Both the position numbers and the translations under genes were made by a program. A stretch of DNA of 56,939 bases from a virus: positions 1-56,939 of the IMG/VR virus record IMGVR_UViG_3300046512_000375, one strand, 5' to 3'. Positions 30,391 to 38,717 of the stretch are shown piece by piece (positions within the stretch are counted from its first letter, which is position 1; the number at the start of each line of letters is the position of its first letter). The notes beneath the pieces were generated by a model. It did not search any database and was not told the origin of the DNA. It saw nothing but the letters and a program-made list of their open reading frames with translations.

Positions 30391-31443
30391 ATGATATCAT
30401 TTTTTGAAGCTTCATTGAAGCAACTATCGGTTCACCATACCGGTAATAAATTACTGGAAGAATATTACAAATTGTCTGATGCGCCATTGGTCGTGAATGA
30501 CGAAATAATGAGCAACTTGCTTATGCAGTTCTTTCTAAAACCGTTTGAGAAATCCAATGAGGTGTTTAGGTTTTACCACCCAAATAATAACTTATCGTTG
30601 AATGACGTGTATTCATTCGTTAGTGAAATGTTTAATGAGCCGGATGGGCATCATGAGGGATCGGAGTTATTAGCTAAACACCTTTATGATGTTGCCAACC
30701 ATCCAAAGATAAAATCAGGCGAATTGTATGTGGCTTATTTTGAAAAGGTGCAAATTGAAGGGGAGCAGCTGGACGCTATTGGTATTTTCAAATCAGAAAC
30801 TAAAGATACCTATCTGAGTGTATACCCACAGAATGATGGTTTTGGCATGTCGTATAAACAGGATGGTATCAGTATTAACAAACTGGATAAAGGATGCTTG
30901 ATTTTTAACACCGAAAAGGCAGAAGGTTATAAAGTAGTGGTATTTGACCAGGAGAAAGCAAACCATGCAATCTACTGGAAAGATGAATTTTTGCAATTGG
31001 CAATCAGAAATGATGATTATAGTAAAACCGCTAACGTGATGGGGGTTATCAAGAACTTTATTACTGAAAAGCTTGATGATGACTACGAACTTTCCAAAGC
31101 GTCAAAAATTGATTTGCTAAACAGATCTGCTAAGTACTTCAAAGAAAAAGAACGCTTTGATCAGGCTGAATTCGGTGCAGAGGTAATCGGCAATGATGAG
31201 GCTGTTAAGTTATTTACTGATTATAAAACGAACTACGAGAATGATTATGAGGTGGGGATCGGTGAATCATTTGAAATATCAGAACCAGCAGTAAAAGCGA
31301 AAGTTCGTCAATTCAAGAATGAGATTAAGCTCGATAAGAATTTTAAGGTTTCAGTATTAGGCAGTAAAGAACTGATTGAGAAAGGATTTGACGAAGATAA
31401 AAGCATGAACTTTTACAAGCTTTATTTTAGGGATGAGGAATAA
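30391..31443 (+). CDS. NdpA/YejK nucleoid-associated protein
   Basis: 350 aa, the normal length of the 37-kDa nucleoid-associated family (PF04245). Family segments seen: SVHHTGNKL near the start, SNLLMQFFLKPF, GELYVAYFEKVQIEGEQLDAIGIFKSE, KLDKGCLIFN, VVVFDQEKANHAIYWKDEFL, and the C-terminal FKVSVLGSKELIEKGFDEDKSMNFYKLYF. Host members bind chromosomal DNA. A phage copy could compact or protect phage DNA, or mimic the host nucleoid. Located in the accessory block. Confidence 0.85.
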   Translation: MISFFEASLKQLSVHHTGNKLLEEYYKLSDAPLVVNDEIMSNLLMQFFLKPFEKSNEVFRFYHPNNNLSLNDVYSFVSEMFNEPDGHHEGSELLAKHLYDVANHPKIKSGELYVAYFEKVQIEGEQLDAIGIFKSETKDTYLSVYPQNDGFGMSYKQDGISINKLDKGCLIFNTEKAEGYKVVVFDQEKANHAIYWKDEFLQLAIRNDDYSKTANVMGVIKNFITEKLDDDYELSKASKIDLLNRSAKYFKEKERFDQAEFGAEVIGNDEAVKLFTDYKTNYENDYEVGIGESFEISEPAVKAKVRQFKNEIKLDKNFKVSVLGSKELIEKGFDEDKSMNFYKLYFRDEE

Positions 31444-31444
31444 T

Positions 31445-31762
31445 ATGTGCAACTGTATAAACATTGAAGCGGGAAGTTATGGGAACCAGGTTTCCCTTCC
31501 GCGTCCTAATCACATGATTGGACAAACACATGGATCAGCAAATGAAATTATTTGTGTTGATGCTTGCCTGTCTGGCGAGATACAATTGCTTTGGGAATTG
31601 GGTATATCTACTACAGGTTGTTGTTGTGGGCATAATTACCTGCCGCCATTCATTGGAGTGATTGATGATGATATACCTAAAATGAAAGAACTTAGCTATG
31701 TGGTTGCACCGAATGAAACAGATTTGAGTAGGGAAGATAGTTTTAAGCCGAAGTCTTGTTAA
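31445..31762 (+). CDS. Cysteine-rich conserved phage protein
   Basis: 105 aa from ATG 31445 (an ATG at 31433 overlaps the previous gene). Cysteines cluster at the N-terminus (MCNCIN) and in TGCCCGHNYLPPFIGV, a motif recurring in small phage proteins of Bacteroidetes. Metal binding is likely. Function unknown. Confidence 0.65.
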   Translation: MCNCINIEAGSYGNQVSLPRPNHMIGQTHGSANEIICVDACLSGEIQLLWELGISTTGCCCGHNYLPPFIGVIDDDIPKMKELSYVVAPNETDLSREDSFKPKSC

Positions 31763-31839
31763 ACCCATCCAATCACCCACTACAAACCAATTAAATAAGA
31801 ACCTAAATCAGTGTACTAAAAACCATTAACGATTAAATT

Positions 31840-32028
31840 ATGAAAACAATTGAACAAATTAAAGATTGCCAAGCAATAGATTTAGGATACAACTCATTTA
31901 GAGATTTGGTTTTAAATCCTAAAAAAGATATGTCGTTAATGCATCTTAATTGGTGCATAGAAAGAAGCATGAAAGAATATGCAGGCCAAGAGGTTAATTT
32001 AATGTTGGAAACCATTTCAAAAAAATAG
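31840..32028 (+). CDS. Small hypothetical protein
   Basis: 62 aa, helical (MKTIEQIKDCQAIDLGYNSFRDLVL..., LNWCIERSMKEYAGQEVN). No family recognised. Lies 77 bp after the previous gene and 4 bp before the next. Confidence 0.5.
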   Translation: MKTIEQIKDCQAIDLGYNSFRDLVLNPKKDMSLMHLNWCIERSMKEYAGQEVNLMLETISKK

Positions 32029-32032
32029 AGCC

Positions 32033-32497
32033 ATGCAAGTAGAACATAAAACAGAAAAGGGAACTGTGCTTTTTGTTAAGGTGCCGATTGATACAGTAGA
32101 TTTTGAAATAGCAACAATAAAAAATTCAAAGTATTTGATTTTCGGAGATGTAAGTTATTCATTTAGGCTTAAAGAACAAATACCGTACTTCGATTGGCAA
32201 CTAATCGGCCTTACAAGCGAGGTTACTGAAGAAAAGGCTAAGATGATGGGTTTTGAGCCAATGATTAACATCTTAGATTGGCCTGCAAATACAGATTTAC
32301 CTAATACAATAGAAGTATCTGGCTTGGATCAATTCAAATCCCTAATGCAACATTTACAGGTGTATGAGGTTAATCCTTATCAAAGGCCAATTATTGTTGA
32401 AAATGAAGATAACGTAATGGCTATTAATTTATATAACCAATGGCAATCGGCGGAAGAAAAAACCGGCAAATGGATCGTATTATTTAAACCAAGCTAA
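32033..32497 (+). CDS. Hypothetical protein
   Basis: 154 aa, mixed alpha/beta (GTVLFVKVPIDTVDFEI, FDWQLIGLTSEVTEEKAKMMGF). The layout recalls small phage proteins encoded near YopX, but I can name no family. Ends just before a bidirectional terminator. Confidence 0.55.
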   Translation: MQVEHKTEKGTVLFVKVPIDTVDFEIATIKNSKYLIFGDVSYSFRLKEQIPYFDWQLIGLTSEVTEEKAKMMGFEPMINILDWPANTDLPNTIEVSGLDQFKSLMQHLQVYEVNPYQRPIIVENEDNVMAINLYNQWQSAEEKTGKWIVLFKPS

Positions 32498-32501
32498 CCA
32501 C

Positions 32502-32536
32502 TGAGCCGATTAGCTTATTTATTCGGCTCAATTTTT
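32502..32536. terminator. Bidirectional terminator
   Basis: TGAGCCGA (32502-32509) pairs with TCGGCTCA (32523-32530), followed by AATTTTT on the plus strand. It separates two convergent genes; the reverse gene ends within it. Confidence 0.75.
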
Positions 32537-32712
32537 CTGGCATTATACATTGGAGAGGCGCAAGATGGGCAGTTTCTGATTATTGTATCGAGATCCGCCT
32601 TGCTTAAAGGTTTACGATTATTTGGCAGCAAAAGATTTGCCATGCTAACGAAGATGTACACAAATACCTGCACAGCAACAATTAGTAATACCACTTGCTT
32701 AAACGTCAACAT
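32515..32712 (-). CDS. Small membrane protein with CxxC
   Basis: 65 aa from ATG 32712 on the minus strand; an upstream GTG 32739 is possible. Hydrophobic helix at ~4-27 (KQVVLLIVAVQVFVYIFVSMA), then a polar tail with CPSC (~48-51). Single-pass membrane protein of unknown role, convergent with the previous gene. Confidence 0.5.
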   Translation of the reverse strand: MLTFKQVVLLIVAVQVFVYIFVSMANLLLPNNRKPLSKADLDTIIRNCPSCASPMYNARKIEPNK

Positions 32713-32776
32713 AGATGCAATATAAGAAATTTTGGTCACTTCGCCTCGCTATGAAAGTAGCGGGGATTCGTGGCAT

Positions 32777-33139
32777 ATGAGAAATCTATTTATTATGGCG
32801 TTGCTGGTGATGGGATCATTGGCCGCCAAATCGCAATCAAAACAGTTGGATATCTTCACAAATGTGGAGAGGGTAACAGAGAGGAACCATCGTTCTTTGC
32901 TGGATACAGCATTCACTTTGACCAAAAAGATCACTGGCGTTGGCCAACAGCTTTCAACAAGGCAGAACATTTACTTTTATCGCAATGTTTCCGGGCACTT
33001 CATCAAGTTTACTTTCGATCGGGGCACGTTGTTATCCATTAGCACAACCGATCCGAAGTTGGTAGGCGCTAATACTGATGCCCTGATCAAGACCATCACT
33101 ACAAAAGAATTAACCAAATACTATCGGGGCCAAAATTAA
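32777..33139 (+). CDS. Secreted hypothetical protein
   Basis: 120 aa from ATG 32777. I chose it because it begins a signal peptide (MRNLFIMALLVMGSLAAKSQ); the longer frame from 32732 would put this stretch in the interior. The mature ~100 residues are alpha/beta with no family I can name (IYFYRNVSGHFIKFTFDRGTLL). Exported to the periplasm if expressed; a possible envelope-modifying accessory gene. Confidence 0.55.
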   Translation: MRNLFIMALLVMGSLAAKSQSKQLDIFTNVERVTERNHRSLLDTAFTLTKKITGVGQQLSTRQNIYFYRNVSGHFIKFTFDRGTLLSISTTDPKLVGANTDALIKTITTKELTKYYRGQN

Positions 33140-33187
33140 TATCGGCTGATTACCCGATAATCCATTTTATCCGGTTTAGAGCCGATA
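33140..33187 (+). other. Intergenic hairpin
   Basis: TATCGGCT (33140-33147) pairs with AGCCGATA (33180-33187), starting at the stop codon of the previous gene. The loop has a weaker inner stem. No U-run; perhaps a stabilising stem or leader of the ASCH gene. Confidence 0.35.
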
Positions 33188-33220
33188 CGTAATATAAAAA
33201 CTACATTAAGAAATACAGTT

Positions 33221-33697
33221 ATGAAAGCCTTATCAATTAAACAGCCATGGTGCAGCCTCATTGCAATGGGAGCAAAACCTGTAGAGAACAGATCCAGAAA
33301 TACAAATTATAGAGGCAGGATATATCTGCATGCCAGCGGTCAGCCTATGAAAGGATCACCCCGCGATATCATTGGGCATAACCGATGGGATACGCTTATC
33401 GATAATCAAAAGGAAGCCACTTGGGAAGCCATGAAACTGAACGGTGCAATCATTGGTGAAGCAACAATAATAGATTGTGTTCTGGACCACAAAAGCATTT
33501 GGGCAGATCATAAAACATTGGTATCGCGAAAGGTTAATGGTGAACTTCAGTTTGTAGAGGTGCCATGCTACCAATGGGTGCTTAGTGATGTGGTAATGTA
33601 TGACGAACCAATATTGGGTGTCAAAGGCATGCTTGGCCTTTGGAACTATGAAAGACCATTTGAAGTTGTTGGTAGCGCGGAGTTGGCAACAATTTAA
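33221..33697 (+). CDS. ASCH domain protein
   Basis: 158 aa. The N-terminus is the ASCH (PUA-like) signature: MKALSIKQPWCSLIAMGAKPVENRS, with the conserved GxKxxENR-type motif, then GRIYLHASGQP. It continues with GAIIGEATIIDCV and ends in KGMLGLWNY. ASCH proteins are thought to bind RNA or modified nucleotides, and some act as nucleases or in modified-base reading. Starts 33 bp after the hairpin. Confidence 0.85.
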   Translation: MKALSIKQPWCSLIAMGAKPVENRSRNTNYRGRIYLHASGQPMKGSPRDIIGHNRWDTLIDNQKEATWEAMKLNGAIIGEATIIDCVLDHKSIWADHKTLVSRKVNGELQFVEVPCYQWVLSDVVMYDEPILGVKGMLGLWNYERPFEVVGSAELATI

Positions 33698-33707
33698 ATT
33701 AATCATT

Positions 33708-34409
33708 ATGAACTACAAAATTATTACAGACGAACAAAAGCTGATTGATTTTATTAAATGGCTACCTGATCTTGAAAAGCATGAAACATTTTATGTGTGC
33801 TTATTTGCCAGATCAAAATATATTAGCGATGAAACCAGTAAAATTGTACACATAAAATCGGATAAAGCACAATTGAAAAGGTTTACATCAAGTAAAGATC
33901 TTTTACTGTCAAAAATTAAGCAATTGGAGTGTGAGGTTGGATCGTATAAACAAAAAGGTAATCAGATACCGCAGGAATGTTTAGCTATTTACATTACACC
34001 TAATCCAAGGGATATGATCAAGGCAACTAAAAACGCTTTGGTTAAGTTTGCTAACCTGGTAACACAAAACTACAATGGCCATAATCCCCATCAAGAGGTA
34101 ATGTCAGAAATTCAGAAAGCCAAAAGCCGGACCGTTTATATTGACTTTGATTTTGATGGATACCATTCAGGCGAAGTTCGCGGACTAATTCAGCAATACG
34201 ATTCGATCAACCTTGATGCTTGTACTTTTGTTGAAACTCGCGGTGGATGCCATTTATTGATTGATCCATTATTGATTGATGATGATCATAAAAAGATATT
34301 TTACAATAGATTAACCACCTTACCAGGTGTAGATATCAATGGAGATTGCATGTTGCCGATTGTTGGATGTCATCAAGGCGGTTTCACTCCTCGTTTTGTT
34401 AACTTTTAG
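33708..34409 (+). CDS. AEP/PrimPol-like protein (tentative)
   Basis: 233 aa from ATG 33708. Motifs in AEP order: VYIDFDFD (motif I, D-x-D), VETRGGCHLLI (motif II, G-x-H) and MLPIVGCHQGGFTPRF (near motif III). An N-terminal alpha/beta half contains YVCLFARSKYIS. These hint at an archaeo-eukaryotic primase fold, but spacing is compact and no zinc or helicase domain is attached. Alternatively an unrelated phage family. Ends before a candidate small RNA. Confidence 0.4.
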   Translation: MNYKIITDEQKLIDFIKWLPDLEKHETFYVCLFARSKYISDETSKIVHIKSDKAQLKRFTSSKDLLLSKIKQLECEVGSYKQKGNQIPQECLAIYITPNPRDMIKATKNALVKFANLVTQNYNGHNPHQEVMSEIQKAKSRTVYIDFDFDGYHSGEVRGLIQQYDSINLDACTFVETRGGCHLLIDPLLIDDDHKKIFYNRLTTLPGVDINGDCMLPIVGCHQGGFTPRFVNF

Positions 34410-34411
34410 TA

Positions 34412-34531
34412 TATTTTTGTTCAACCCCAGTTAGTTCAATGAAAGAAGGTCGCCCACAGAGGTGGCAAATGCGTGAATGAAAGGTAGCGCACTGGGTAAT
34501 TAGCCATGCAGAAATGTGTGGCTTTTTTTAT
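34412..34531 (+). ncRNA. Candidate small RNA
   Basis: -7 box TATTTTTG (34412-34419) overlaps the tail of the previous gene; the -33 element is poorly spaced. About 105 nt later stands a strong terminator: a 9-bp stem (34502-34510 with 34515-34523) closed by a GAAA tetraloop and seven U. CCCAGT (34426-34431) and ACTGGG (34491-34496) pair to enclose the body, with CCAC/GTGG inside. No ORF. Looks like an independent small RNA. Confidence 0.5.
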
Positions 34532-34740
34532 TTGGTAAACCAATGAAGAACACCGTCGGTGCCGCCAATTAAAAACACTATAAGCACAATTATCGCAAGT
34601 ACGATGAGAACGCCCCAAAAAGCAAAGTTATCAGATTTTTCTCTTTCTTGCGGAGTGATATTTGCCCGCCATTGCTGATGTTCCTCTCTTAATCTTTTTC
34701 TTCCGTAAGCTGTGTTTGGATTTGGAGCGCGTTTAGCCAT
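34528..34740 (-). CDS. Small membrane protein
   Basis: 70 aa from ATG 34740 on the minus strand. Basic N-terminus (MAKRAPNPNTAYGRKRLREEHQQW), then one long membrane helix (FAFWGVLIVLAIIVLIVFLIGG) near the C-terminus. Its stop lies in the T-run of the small-RNA terminator. Downstream of another minus-strand gene by 13 bp, so the two form a small operon. Confidence 0.5.
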   Translation of the reverse strand: MAKRAPNPNTAYGRKRLREEHQQWRANITPQEREKSDNFAFWGVLIVLAIIVLIVFLIGGTDGVLHWFTK

Positions 34741-34753
34741 GAAGTAAATATAA

Positions 34754-35113
34754 TTACTTCCTTTTGGATTTCCCAGTGTAGAACTGGTTTTCGAAGTCAA
34801 TTACGTGTTGTGGTTTTTCGGTCCATGTTGGTTTGCCAGACCGCATGTTAGGAGCCACGTAGGACTGTTTTGCTAAATGAGCCTTTACAAACAGAACCAC
34901 CGAATCGTCTGCCCCGGCATTACGTAAATGAGCCTGCAATTTTGCATCCCAGTTGTTCACCGCTTCCGCCACGGACGCACCACGCCCAACCACACTACTG
35001 TGCACATCACATGGAAGTATGCAAACGAAACCTCCACCTTCCTGGTAAACTTCCGCTCCGAGTTCCTTTGCAATTCCATCCAGTTCAATATCTACGTGTT
35101 TTCTACGCGGCAT
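34754..35113 (-). CDS. Hypothetical protein
   Basis: 119 aa from ATG 35113 on the minus strand. Opens with PRRKHVDIELDGIAKELGAEVYQEGGGFVCILP, then GRGASVAEAVNNWDAKLQAHLRNAG, which resembles small alpha/beta phage proteins of unknown role. The reading frame is open further to 35161. GC content is higher than in neighbours. Confidence 0.5.
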   Translation of the reverse strand: MPRRKHVDIELDGIAKELGAEVYQEGGGFVCILPCDVHSSVVGRGASVAEAVNNWDAKLQAHLRNAGADDSVVLFVKAHLAKQSYVAPNMRSGKPTWTEKPQHVIDFENQFYTGKSKRK

Positions 35114-35198
35114 TTCCATACAACATGCATCGCGGCCGCATTGTTTTACCAACCCATCCAAGTAACCGCGTTTACTTTATCAGCCCACACCTTACAGG

Positions 35199-35206
35199 TA
35201 ATTTTG
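35199..35206 (+). promoter_or_regulatory. Candidate promoter of the head operon
   Basis: -7 box TAATTTTG, with TTTA at 35176-35179 (19-bp spacer) as a near -33 element. It lies inside the loop of a stem ACACCTT/AAGGTGT. Seventy bp before the scaffold gene. Confidence 0.45.
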
Positions 35207-35275
35207 GGTTCAATCAGCAAGGTGTAGAACGAGTAATTAACGGATGCAACTTAGCTAAAACCCAAAACACATTTT

Positions 35276-35959
35276 ATGACACTTAAAGAAAAGATCGCAG
35301 CACGACTGAAAGCGAAAGCAGCAGGCGAAAAAGCAAATCTATCGCAGAAAAGATTGGATGCCATTGCGCTCCGTGCAGAGAAGGGATTAACGGACGACTC
35401 GGACGACACCGCTATCGATGCAAACATTGACGCCATCAACGAACTAACTCCTTTCAAAGAGATAGCCGCCATGGATGATCATAACCGGGCAAAAGAAGCA
35501 AAAGAGAAAACTGAAAAGGAAAAAACAGAAAAAGAAGCTGCTGAAAAGGCTGCAAAAGAAGGTAAAGTTGAATTACCTGATGATGCACCAGCTTGGATGA
35601 AAACATTCATGGAAGCCCAGGCAGCCCAAACGAAAGCTTTAACCGATCAGATTGCGGCATTTAGTGGCGAAAAAGTGTTAACAACCCGCAGGGAACAATA
35701 CGCTAAAACATTGGAAGGTACTTCTGAGGCTTATAAAACTGAAGCACTGAAAGACTTTGACAGGCTATCATTTAAAGATGATGCAGATTATCAAGAATGG
35801 GCAACTGGCAAAACTGAAAGCGTAAAAGCTTTTATCCAGGATGAAGCAAACAATGGATTAGGCGGAGATAGACCAGCGGGTGGTCAAGGTGGTAAAGCAC
35901 CTGCAGCACCAAAAGTAGCATCGGCAGAGGTTGTTGATGAAATCTTACAAAACATTTAA
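35276..35959 (+). CDS. Scaffolding protein
   Basis: 227 aa. Highly charged and helical, with a Lys/Glu-rich coiled-coil stretch (~75-105: KEAKEKTEKEKTEKEAAEKAAKEG), PAWMKTFMEAQAAQT, and a Gly/Pro-rich hinge before the C-terminal helix EVVDEILQNI. This is the usual form of the scaffold encoded just before decoration and capsid proteins. It should guide procapsid assembly and then leave. Confidence 0.75.
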   Translation: MTLKEKIAARLKAKAAGEKANLSQKRLDAIALRAEKGLTDDSDDTAIDANIDAINELTPFKEIAAMDDHNRAKEAKEKTEKEKTEKEAAEKAAKEGKVELPDDAPAWMKTFMEAQAAQTKALTDQIAAFSGEKVLTTRREQYAKTLEGTSEAYKTEALKDFDRLSFKDDADYQEWATGKTESVKAFIQDEANNGLGGDRPAGGQGGKAPAAPKVASAEVVDEILQNI

Positions 35960-35972
35960 AAATTAATCGATT

Positions 35973-36368
35973 ATGTACGCAGACTTAAATAATGCACAGA
36001 TTACGGTTGATAACTCTAGAGATAGCGTGATCATCGTAGACCGTTTCGCAACTATTAGGGGTGGACGTACGCTTGATGTAACAGGCTTCGCGCCTGACGT
36101 TATTTACGCTGGTCACCCGATCATCGTAGAAACAACAACAGGTGTTCACAAACCATTGCCTTTGAACGGTGGAGCAACAGCTTATGGAAGCTTACCATCA
36201 GGACATACCTACACAGGTGTTTTAGACGGTTCAATCCTAAAATCAAAACCTTTCGCTGGTATTCTAACGCAAGGGACTATTAACCCAACGGCCGCATACT
36301 TTGACTTTGCTACAATTTCAGCAGCTTTCAAAGCAGCAGTGCCATTAATCGATCAGAGAGCTGACTAA
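35973..36368 (+). CDS. Head decoration/stabilisation protein
   Basis: 131 aa, beta-rich (VIIVDRFATIRGGRTLDVTGF, GHPIIVETTTGVHKPLPL). Small, between scaffold and capsid, as for lambda gpD-like stabilisers. It probably trims the capsid surface at three-fold positions. Confidence 0.65.
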   Translation: MYADLNNAQITVDNSRDSVIIVDRFATIRGGRTLDVTGFAPDVIYAGHPIIVETTTGVHKPLPLNGGATAYGSLPSGHTYTGVLDGSILKSKPFAGILTQGTINPTAAYFDFATISAAFKAAVPLIDQRAD

Positions 36369-36370
36369 TT

Positions 36371-37459
36371 ATGGATTATAAAAAATACATCGAAGACGGC
36401 GGTCAACTGAACGGCGTAGTTCAAAATGTAGTTACCAAAGTTAACGGTACAAAAGATGTGCCTACGGATTACTACCACTTAAGAATGCTTAGGAAAGTGT
36501 TTTCTATTGATGGTAACTGGAAAAGCGTAACTGCAAACAACACTCAGATCATGGCTCATGTTGTAGCAATGAATTCTGATCTACCATTAGGTAAGATGGA
36601 TGCTATCTCTGTAGATAGCGGAAAAATCCCTAAAATGGGTTTACAATACGCCCTTGATGAAATTCAGTTAACCGATATCGATCAAATGATCAATACTGGT
36701 GTTGTTGGATCAATTATCTCAGGCCAATTGTTGGCCAACCCAGTAAAGTTGGTTCGTTCTGTTCCTGAGCGTAACGAAGAGATTTTCTTAAAAGGATTAT
36801 CATCAGGGGTAGCGTTGATTAACGACGACGAAAATACCGGCACGGGTATCCGCCTAAATTATGGATACTTAACGGCTAATAAATTTGGTGTTACTACATT
36901 GTGGAGTGATGTTGCTTCAAAGCCTTTCGACGATATCCAAAGAGTTTTAGATAAAGCAGCTTTGGATAGCAATGTAATCACAAAAGTAATGTTGGATAGA
37001 GCGGCCTTCAACAACATGGCTAAGACTACCCAGGCAAAAGAGTTATTTGCTTTCAGCCAAAATTTTGTTGGTAGCAATATTCCAACGCCATCATTAGGCC
37101 AGTTAAATACGTTCACTTCTGACAGGTACGGCTTCACGTTTGAGATTGTTACCAAATCATTCCGCTATGAGAAAAACGGAGTACAAACAACCGTTACCCC
37201 TTGGGCTACTGGTGCATTAGTATTCTTAACTCAGGAAGAAGTAGGTACTTTAACTTGGGCTAGATTAGCCGAAATGAATCCATCAAACCAGGATAAAGGC
37301 GTAACCTACACAATCGTTGATAACTTCATGTTATTGTCGTCATGGGCACAAAATAAGCCTTACTTGGCCAAATTTGACTCTATTCAAGCTAGAGTAGTTC
37401 CAGTAATTAACAACGGAAGCCAGATTTATTTAATGGATTCCACTACCGTTCAAGTATAA
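36371..37459 (+). CDS. Major capsid protein
   Basis: 362 aa of HK97 fold type. Typical features: early helical region, a P-domain-like stretch GKMGLQYALDEIQLTDIDQM, NEEIFLKGLSSG, TKVMLDRAAFNNMAK and a C-terminal AWATGALVFLTQEEVGTLTWARLAE-like beta region. It forms the capsid shell. It follows the decoration gene after 2 bp and its stop overlaps the next start. Confidence 0.88.
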   Translation: MDYKKYIEDGGQLNGVVQNVVTKVNGTKDVPTDYYHLRMLRKVFSIDGNWKSVTANNTQIMAHVVAMNSDLPLGKMDAISVDSGKIPKMGLQYALDEIQLTDIDQMINTGVVGSIISGQLLANPVKLVRSVPERNEEIFLKGLSSGVALINDDENTGTGIRLNYGYLTANKFGVTTLWSDVASKPFDDIQRVLDKAALDSNVITKVMLDRAAFNNMAKTTQAKELFAFSQNFVGSNIPTPSLGQLNTFTSDRYGFTFEIVTKSFRYEKNGVQTTVTPWATGALVFLTQEEVGTLTWARLAEMNPSNQDKGVTYTIVDNFMLLSSWAQNKPYLAKFDSIQARVVPVINNGSQIYLMDSTTVQV

Positions 37460-37785
37460 TGGAAAATTTCAATAAAAACTCACTAAAAGCGGCCGTTGCA
37501 AAATACGGTCCGCTTATTTATGAAGGAAAGTCTGAAGTAGAAGTGAAGGAAGCCCTATTGGCTGACGATAAAGGTTATTCTGCTGAGCAGGTCGATAGTA
37601 TTTACAATGCTATGATTGCACCACCTGAATTAAAAGAAGATGTTAAATACAATGTGGTTGAAGGTAGGTCTTTCCGTGATAAAGATGATTTCTCGAAAGA
37701 GTATGATCATGAAAGCGATATCAGCCATTTATCTCAGGATAGAATTGATCATTTAATCAGTATTGGTTACGTAGAAATAGTTTAG
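37459..37785 (+). CDS. Hypothetical head-tail region protein
   Basis: 108 aa. N-terminal helices (LKAAVAKYGPLIYEGKSEVEVKEALLADDKGYSAEQVDSIYNAM) look like a small compact helical module; the C-terminal part contains DISHLSQDRIDHLISIGYVEIV. Coupled to capsid (TAATG). No named family; perhaps a capsid vertex or adaptor accessory. Confidence 0.55.
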   Translation: MENFNKNSLKAAVAKYGPLIYEGKSEVEVKEALLADDKGYSAEQVDSIYNAMIAPPELKEDVKYNVVEGRSFRDKDDFSKEYDHESDISHLSQDRIDHLISIGYVEIV

Positions 37786-37791
37786 TCGGAT

Positions 37792-38115
37792 ATGACCATA
37801 AAAGAGGCCCTAATATCTACAGTCAATTTCGCTATACCTGATAACAGGATAGAGAAGGCGCTTATTGATGCATCGTTATCTGGCAGTGCCATTTATGCGA
37901 AAGATGCTGAGAGAGCAATTGATATGTGTATGGCGGGGCTTCTTCTTACGTTGATGACTACGGCTGATGTGACGGAAGATGATGTATCGATTAAGATTCC
38001 GGATAGGGCGCAGCTGCTTAAGGTTTATAGCTTCCTATTGAAGAAATGGGGAGAGACGGATCCAACGGTTACGCCAGTGGCTAAGCCAACGGTAACACAG
38101 CGTTTATTATGGTAA
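37792..38115 (+). CDS. DUF6706-type head-tail adaptor
   Basis: 107 aa, helical, with TIKEALISTVNFAIPDNRIEKALIDASL, the characteristic start of DUF6706, and IDMCMAGLLLTLM. Located where the gp6/gp15-like adaptor that binds the portal is encoded. Overlaps the following gene by 7 bp. Confidence 0.7.
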   Translation: MTIKEALISTVNFAIPDNRIEKALIDASLSGSAIYAKDAERAIDMCMAGLLLTLMTTADVTEDDVSIKIPDRAQLLKVYSFLLKKWGETDPTVTPVAKPTVTQRLLW

Positions 38116-38717
38116 CGACTAAGCCGGCACTAGATGTGCAATACACAACAGCCCAACTAAACGGGAGCACCAATATCACTGATCCAACCACCGTACAGGA
38201 ATTTGCTTTTCTTCTGAGTAAAACCAATGATTTCACCACTACTACTAAGGTTACCATTCCTTTTGATTATGGTAACGTAAATAAGCTGGTTCGTGGGTTA
38301 GAAGCCAATCAAGTTTACTTTTTTGAGCTGCAGGTTGCTTATGTAGGCGGCGAGATTGAAAAAGGCGGTGTATTATCATTCCAAACATTAGTCAGCGGCA
38401 ATGGAGGGCTTGAAACGAGGCCACATGTAATGACATTTGTTATTCCCGGTGCGCCAGGTGGGCAGGATCCTGATACAGGCTATCCTTTACCGGATGATCC
38501 AGGTCAGGCTATTGAAGCTCCATGTAGGTTTTACTTAGGAGGTACAAAAGTTTTCAAAAACGAAGACAGTACCGACGTAAACCAGATTGGAAAGATCAGG
38601 GTCGATGCAGGAATCACTTTGCCATTACCAGGAATGCATATTTCTGTTGAAGGTCATTTCTCCGGCACCGTAAGAGCCGTATATCATGGACAGTTAAGCC
38701 ACAGAATCGATGTTTAA
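38109..38717 (+). CDS. Fibronectin-III-like virion protein
   Basis: 202 aa. Residues ~5-95 have a beta-sandwich pattern of FnIII type (VQYTTAQLNGSTNI..., VRGLEANQVYFFELQVAYVGGE). After a Gly/Pro linker a second domain follows (PCRFYLGGTKVF, KIRVDAGITLPLPGMHISVEG). It may decorate the virion or sit in the neck. Overlaps the next gene by 8 bp. Confidence 0.5.
   Translation: MVTTKPALDVQYTTAQLNGSTNITDPTTVQEFAFLLSKTNDFTTTTKVTIPFDYGNVNKLVRGLEANQVYFFELQVAYVGGEIEKGGVLSFQTLVSGNGGLETRPHVMTFVIPGAPGGQDPDTGYPLPDDPGQAIEAPCRFYLGGTKVFKNEDSTDVNQIGKIRVDAGITLPLPGMHISVEGHFSGTVRAVYHGQLSHRIDV

Noticed and set aside
32732-32776. Upstream start of the exported protein
   Set aside because: It would bury the signal peptide; ATG 32777 places it at the N-terminus.
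34870-35286. Plus-strand 138-aa and 99-aa ORFs
   Set aside because: They are antisense to the better-supported minus-strand 119-aa gene and have unnatural His/Pro/Cys-rich composition.
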